A stretch of DNA of 64,000 nucleotides from Saprospiraceae bacterium (GTDB lineage: Bacteria > Bacteroidota > Bacteroidia > Chitinophagales > Saprospiraceae). The notes beneath the pieces were generated by a model, which was not told the origin of the DNA, searched no databases, and saw only the letters and a list, made by a program, of their open reading frames with translations. The stretch spans positions 28,266 through 92,265 of the forward strand of contig JALHQW010000024.1 in NCBI GenBank assembly GCA_022841745.1, read 5' to 3'. Of this stretch, positions 60,071 to 64,000 are shown one piece after another (positions within the stretch are counted from its first letter, which is position 1; every line of letters begins with the position of its first letter). The position numbers and the translations under genes are program-made.

Positions 60071-60726
60071 TACGAGTCAATGTCCTGTGTGAAGGAATTA
60101 CTGAAAAACTCTTTGTGTCACGGTATCCTTTACCCTTACTTTATTGAAAGAGCTATAGTTCTTTCTGGCAGCAGTTTGGATGGTGGCTTCACTTATGGTC
60201 GTTTGAAGTACAATATTATTGAGTGGTTGAACAACGACCAAGACGCCTACCTCACTACTATGGTTGATTTGTACGGAATGTCAAAGAAATACCCAGGTTA
60301 CAATGACAGCAAACACTTGAATCCAATTGACAAAGTATTGGCCATCGAAAATGCCGTGAGGCAGGATGTACTTTCGTCACCAAACCTACACAACCACAAG
60401 TTTATCCCATATTTTCAATTGCATGAATTTGAGGCGTTGCTATTTTCTGACCCACAACTGATGGAAGATTGGCTCAGTTTGGATTTGTCTATTTCAAAAG
60501 GCAGCTTTGAAGATATCCGCAATGCCTTTGAAACGCCTGAACACATCAACGACAACCCTTTAACCGCTCCGTCAAAGCGCATTAAGGCCATTACCGATAG
60601 TCGTATGACAAAGTGGAGGACGGCATAATCATCGCCAAAGACATTGGGCTTGACAAAATCAGAAAGACTTGTCCCCATTTTGATAGCTTTATCATTGCCA
60701 TAGAAAACCTTGCTCAAAACGGTTAG
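60067..60726 (+). pseudogene. DUF4276 family protein (TOPRIM-like), broken by two compensating indels
   Basis: The partner of the ATPase starts MIRVNVLCEGITEKLFV, where the E-G-x-T-E resembles the TOPRIM glutamate motif. Near 60124-60132 an extra base shifts the frame. The shifted frame reads ILYPYFIERAIV, TTMVDLYGM and FQLHEFEALLFSDP up to ITDSR. Near 60600-60606 one base is missing, and the original frame returns for DKVEDGIIIAKDIGLDKIRK to the stop at 60724-60726. The overall length (219 residues) is right for the family. As it stands only 27 correct residues can be made from the start, so the module's presumed effector is inactive unless these are sequencing errors. Confidence 0.82.
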
Positions 60727-60732
60727 TCCCCC

Positions 60733-62640
60733 TCACTTCATCATATACTCCCAAGCCGTCTGGTACCCCCCATGTGTCTCGCAATATTCCAACAGCGCCT
60801 GGTAAAATAAATCAGCCCCCACCGTCCCGCTGTCTCCGACGATGACGAGCAGCTTCCTGGCACGGGTCATGGCCACGTTCATGCGGCGGTAATCGGTCAG
60901 GAAGCCGATTTCGCATTTGGCATTGCTGCGCACAAGGGAGATATAGACCACGTCCCGCTCCTGGCCCTGGAAGCCGTCTATCGTGTTGATGTCCAAGCCC
61001 TTGTCTTTCAGCGTGTTATCCTCTGCCACGGTGTCCTGCATGTGCATCACCTGCTCCTTGTACGGTGAAATGAGTGCGATACTCGGCAGTTCCTTGCCCT
61101 CGTGGGCGGCGAGCAGCAGCAGCAGGTGCTCGCACAGCAATTGGAACTCTTCGGGATTGAAGCGGCTTTGCGTTTTTTCGTTAAATCGTTCCTCGAAGCC
61201 CGTGCCCGCCGTGTCTATGAACAGCACGGGGGCGTGCGCCTCGATGTCGAGGGAGTGCTCCGCAACGTCCTCGGCGGCGGTCAGCTTGCCTTGGTAGAAC
61301 CACTGGTTCGAGAACTCCATGATGCGGTGGTTCATGCGGTACTGCACCGTCAGCAGGCTGGTGCGGGGGATGCGCTGGAGGCATTTTTCAATCATCGTGA
61401 TGGACAGTCCAGCCCGCCGGGCCTGCTCCGATTTCACCGTAGGTGGCAACTGGAAAGGGTCGCCCGCCAGCACGACCTTGTTGGCACGGGTGATGGGTAT
61501 CCAGGTGCCGGGTTCCAGCGCCTGTGCCGCCTCGTCAATCACCACCGTGCGGAAATGGCGGCTGCCCAGCGCCTTGTGCGTACTGCCGACGAGCGTGCAG
61601 GTGATGACCTGCGCCGAATCCAGTATCTGCTCCGTCAGCAGGTCTTCCAGCCGGTTGGCCCAGCCGCTCAGCTCTCCTGCCTGCCGGAAGAGGTGGTTGC
61701 GCTCGTCCCGGTCGGCCTGCCCGAAGCGCCGCTTGAACCGCTGCGCCTGCCGCCTCGTCTCCGCCGCCTCTATCCGCACTTTTTTGATGTTCTTGCTTTC
61801 GGGGTGCGCCGAAATCTGAGCCTCCAGCGTATGCCGCACGATGCTGTCTTCCACCCGTGAGAGGTTGCCGAGGCGCAACACCTGCAAGCCCTCATCGCTG
61901 AGGCGCTCGGTGAGCAGGTCGGCGGCGGAGTTGCTGGGAGCGCAGACCAACACCGTGTTCTCCGTCTTGCAAAGCTGCCGGATGGCCTGCACCAGCGTCG
62001 TCGTCTTGCCCGTGCCGGGCGGGCCATGCACCACCGCCACGTCCGAGGCAGCGAGGATTTCGTTCACGGCCCGGTTCTGGGCATCGTTCAGCTTCGGGAT
62101 TTCCACGTAGGGCAGTTTCTGAAAATGGGCGGGTTTTTGTCCCAACAAAATGGCCCGCAGCTCCGCCAAACGGCTGTTGGGCTTGGCCTCCATCACCCGT
62201 TTCATGGCCTTTTCCATCTCCACATAGCTGCGTTCATCGAACTCCAGGTCCACGCCCAGCGAGCCAGCGTTGACCCAGTCGGGCAGGTCCTTGGCGTTCA
62301 GCACGATTTTCATCTTGCCCTTGGCAATGGAGTGGATGACGCCCGACTGCTCTGGCCTTTTATCGTCCACCGCCGCCGCCGTGAAGAACCGCACCGGCTG
62401 CCCCGCCCGGAACTGGTGCGGCACGAGCGTCGCCTTGGTGCGCTGCACGGTGACGAAGGCCCGCTCGCCGTAGGTATAGCCCGATTTCTCGACCTCCACC
62501 GGGTGCCAGGCATAGCCCTCCGCCACCCGCTCCGGCAGCGGCAGCCGCTGCACGTAGGCTTGGAACTGTTCGAAGTCCTTCTGCTTTTCGAGGCGCAGGA
62601 GTTCGAGGAGGGAGTGGAGTTCGTGGTGTGGGTCTTGCAT
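60733..62640 (-). CDS. Superfamily 1 helicase (IGHMBP2/UPF1-like)
   Basis: Predicted DNA/RNA helicase of 635 residues from the ATG at 62640; an in-frame start at 62772 lies in REP sequence and is rejected. Motifs in order: Q-like LNDAQNRAVNEIL, Walker A VVHGPPGTGKTTTLVQAI, Ia CAPSNSAADLL, Walker B RTVVIDEAAQALEPG, III AGDPFQLPPTV, IV QYRMNHRIMEFSN, V NTIDGFQGQERDVVYISLVRS, VI MNVAMTRARK. The N-terminal ~190 residues resemble the beta-barrel 1B-type domain of the family. Bacterial members are common and their role is poorly defined. The DUF4276 gene converges with a 6-bp gap. Confidence 0.93.
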   Translation of the reverse strand: MQDPHHELHSLLELLRLEKQKDFEQFQAYVQRLPLPERVAEGYAWHPVEVEKSGYTYGERAFVTVQRTKATLVPHQFRAGQPVRFFTAAAVDDKRPEQSGVIHSIAKGKMKIVLNAKDLPDWVNAGSLGVDLEFDERSYVEMEKAMKRVMEAKPNSRLAELRAILLGQKPAHFQKLPYVEIPKLNDAQNRAVNEILAASDVAVVHGPPGTGKTTTLVQAIRQLCKTENTVLVCAPSNSAADLLTERLSDEGLQVLRLGNLSRVEDSIVRHTLEAQISAHPESKNIKKVRIEAAETRRQAQRFKRRFGQADRDERNHLFRQAGELSGWANRLEDLLTEQILDSAQVITCTLVGSTHKALGSRHFRTVVIDEAAQALEPGTWIPITRANKVVLAGDPFQLPPTVKSEQARRAGLSITMIEKCLQRIPRTSLLTVQYRMNHRIMEFSNQWFYQGKLTAAEDVAEHSLDIEAHAPVLFIDTAGTGFEERFNEKTQSRFNPEEFQLLCEHLLLLLAAHEGKELPSIALISPYKEQVMHMQDTVAEDNTLKDKGLDINTIDGFQGQERDVVYISLVRSNAKCEIGFLTDYRRMNVAMTRARKLLVIVGDSGTVGADLFYQALLEYCETHGGYQTAWEYMMK

Positions 62641-62762
62641 AAGGGGGGCAAAGAAAAGGAAGATTTTTGAAGATAGGTCAAGGTAGGTAGCGTGTACAAA
62701 CCCACAGAGATAGTTTACAGAATGGGATGGTAATATGTTAGGTCTGTTGTTTTTGCAGGCCC

Positions 62763-62940
62763 CCTCGTACACCGGAACCCCAGTTCCGGTGTCATGTAAA
62801 CTAACTTTGTAGATCTCCGAAACTGGGGTTTCGGAGTACGTTGGGGTCTGCCCTAATTCAAAACCCTAGCTCCGCAGGCATGACGGAATCCAATATTTTG
62901 TTATTTTTCGGTTCCGAAACTGGGGTTTCGAAGTATGAGA
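62763..62940. repeat. REP elements upstream of the RAYT gene
   Basis: CACCGGAACCCCAGTTCCGGTG (about 62769-62790), CTCCGAAACTGGGGTTTCGGAG (about 62814-62837) and a diverged GGTTCCGAAACTGGGGTTTC (about 62909-62928) precede the transposase gene. Confidence 0.85.
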
Positions 62941-62957
62941 AACAAAAACCACTTACC

Positions 62958-63641
62958 ATGAGAGACTACTTCTACAAACGCAAACTGCCGCATTGGCAGC
63001 CGCCCGAAGGAACATTCTTCATCACCGACCGACTCTACGGTTCCATTCCCAAGCCCGTCATCGAGCGATTGAAATCGGAATACCAAGCTGCCTTGCACGA
63101 ACTGGAACAGGAGCATTCGGCTTCCTTGGACTTGGTAGCACGCAGTATGTCCATCGAAACGAGGCAGACGTTGGAGGGTGTTTTGCACCGCAAGCAATAC
63201 GATGCTGCCAAGCGGCATTTTCAGCGTTTCGACGATTTTTTGGATAGTAACCTGAATGAGCCGCATTGGTTGAAAGACCCGGCGCTCGCCAAATTCAACC
63301 TCGAAAACTACCACCATTATGCGGGCCGGTATTTTACCCTCTGGGCTTGCTGCATCATGGCCAACCACGTCCACCTGCTGATTACCCTGAATCCGGGTGC
63401 ACCCATCCTCTGGAAGGTGATGCAGGATATGAAAAAGTACAGCGGGCGCAAGTGTAACGGACTGTTGGGCCGCAGCGGCAGTTTCTGGGAATCAGAGAGT
63501 TATGACCATTTGGTGCGGGAGTACTCGCCGGGGGAGTTTGAACGGATTTTATGGTACATCCTCAACAATCCTGTCAAAGCTGGGCTGGTGCAGGCATGGC
63601 AGGATTGGCCGTTTTCTTATTGCCATCCTGATTTTTGCTAG
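62958..63641 (+). CDS. RAYT (REP-associated tyrosine transposase, Y1/HUH family)
   Basis: Single-strand transposase-like protein of 227 residues from the ATG at 62958, consistent with the family N-terminus (MRDYFYKRKLPHWQPPEGTF...ITDRLYG). The HUH motif is IMANHVHLLI (His137, His139). The probable catalytic Tyr161 lies in MKKYSGRK, and GSFWESESYDHLVRE plus IPGE-type PGEFERILWYILNNPVKAG complete the RAYT pattern. It is flanked on both sides by the REP palindromes it presumably mobilises. It acts on single-stranded DNA during replication and usually leaves no intact IS element. Confidence 0.93.
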   Translation: MRDYFYKRKLPHWQPPEGTFFITDRLYGSIPKPVIERLKSEYQAALHELEQEHSASLDLVARSMSIETRQTLEGVLHRKQYDAAKRHFQRFDDFLDSNLNEPHWLKDPALAKFNLENYHHYAGRYFTLWACCIMANHVHLLITLNPGAPILWKVMQDMKKYSGRKCNGLLGRSGSFWESESYDHLVREYSPGEFERILWYILNNPVKAGLVQAWQDWPFSYCHPDFC

Positions 63642-63649
63642 TGCCTCCC

Positions 63650-64000
63650 TCGTAAACCGGAACCCCAGTTCCGGTGTCAAACTGGTTTTGTAACTCCGAA
63701 ACTGGGGTTTCGGAGTACGAGGGTGCGTCGTACACCGGAACCCCAGTTCCGGTGTCAAACTGGTTTTATGACTCCGAAACTGGGGAGTCGGAGTACGAGG
63801 GTGCGTCGTACACCGGAACCCCAGTTCCGGTGTCAAACTGGTTTTATGACTCCGAAACTGGGGTTTCGGAGTACGTGGGGCGTCGTACACCGGAACCCCA
63901 GTTCCGGTGTCAAACTGGTTTTATGACTCCGAAACTGGGGAGTCGGAGTACGAGGGTGCGTCGTACACCGGAACCCCAGTTCCGGTGTCAAACTGGTTTT
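63650..64000. repeat. Tandem REP/BIME array, 78-bp units, running off the right edge
   Basis: Units begin at 63656, 63734, 63812, 63889 and 63967 (period 78, once 77). Each holds hairpin A (ACCGGAACCCCAGTTCCGGT) and hairpin B (ACTCCGAAACTGGGGTTTCG, closing GAGT), whose cores AACCCCAGTT and AACTGGGGTT are reverse complements, i.e. REP and inverted REP. In units 2 and 4 hairpin B has GGAGTC in place of GTTTC. Confidence 0.93.

Noticed and set aside
63650..64000. Right-edge repeats as a CRISPR array or phage att array
   Set aside because: The 78-bp units are entirely repetitive and match the palindromes around the RAYT gene.

Overview
The window looks like Bacteroidota DNA, most plausibly a member of the Saprospiria. 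The evidence is TonB-dependent receptors with carboxypeptidase-like regulatory domains, an ECF sigma/FecR/receptor locus, LytS/LytTR two-component genes, C-terminal type IX secretion (T9SS) sorting domains on several secreted proteins, and few Shine-Dalgarno sequences. No rRNA, tRNA or CRISPR array was recognised. All calls were made by eye from the sequence; no database search was run.

Layout. 1-3.0 kb: an HlyD adaptor (cut by the left edge) and a TolC protein separated by an AT-rich methyltransferase. 3.2-7.3 kb: a LytS kinase and its LytTR regulator, split by a MoaD-like/BNR-repeat pair, then a Uma2 protein. 7.4-14.3 kb: hydrolase, TMEM175-like channel, DinB, GyrI-like and MarR proteins, a TonB receptor and a DUF1905-type protein. 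14.5-22.6 kb is an accessory region. It holds a KilA-N gene flanked by ~70-bp direct repeats derived from a receptor 3' end, a very large RecQ-like helicase-nuclease interrupted by one amber codon and overlapped by a coiled-coil membrane protein, a collapsed toxin-antitoxin locus and a broken potassium channel. 22.8-27.1 kb: MFS transporter, second KilA-N gene, GNAT, DUF3995 and VOC proteins.

24.1-31.5 kb is the most striking part. A ParA ATPase and a small ribbon-helix-helix-like protein sit among 13 clusters of an 8-bp phased repeat (TAACGAWW). Next comes an origin-like region with about 15 iterons (TGTGTACC-N4-GTGGG), then a Rep_3-type initiator. This is a full replication/partition module, so the window is either part of a plasmid or secondary replicon or contains an integrated one.

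31.5-42.4 kb: RluA synthase, a large secreted CBM/T9SS glycosidase-like protein, a second Uma2 protein, a 7-unit hairpin array, a patatin, and a sigma/FecR/TonB-receptor operon interrupted by a third KilA-N gene. 42.6-58.8 kb: the DUF1800/DUF1501 pair, pdxH, three tandem outer-membrane barrel paralogues whose spacers carry remnants of the start of the neighbouring acyl-CoA ligase gene, an acetate transporter, a frameshifted thioredoxin-like gene, a ZIP transporter, a Crp/Fnr regulator and hypotheticals. 58.9-64 kb: an OLD-like ATPase with a twice-frameshifted DUF4276 partner, a superfamily 1 helicase, and a RAYT transposase with its own tandem REP array running off the right edge.

A theme across the window is small repeats that sit exactly at gene ends or inside linker codons. 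One palindrome abuts the TAA stop of four different genes, the 8-bp arrays contain the stops of four others, and several word-like repeats are translated as linkers of HlyD, TolC, LytTR, FecR and a TonB receptor.
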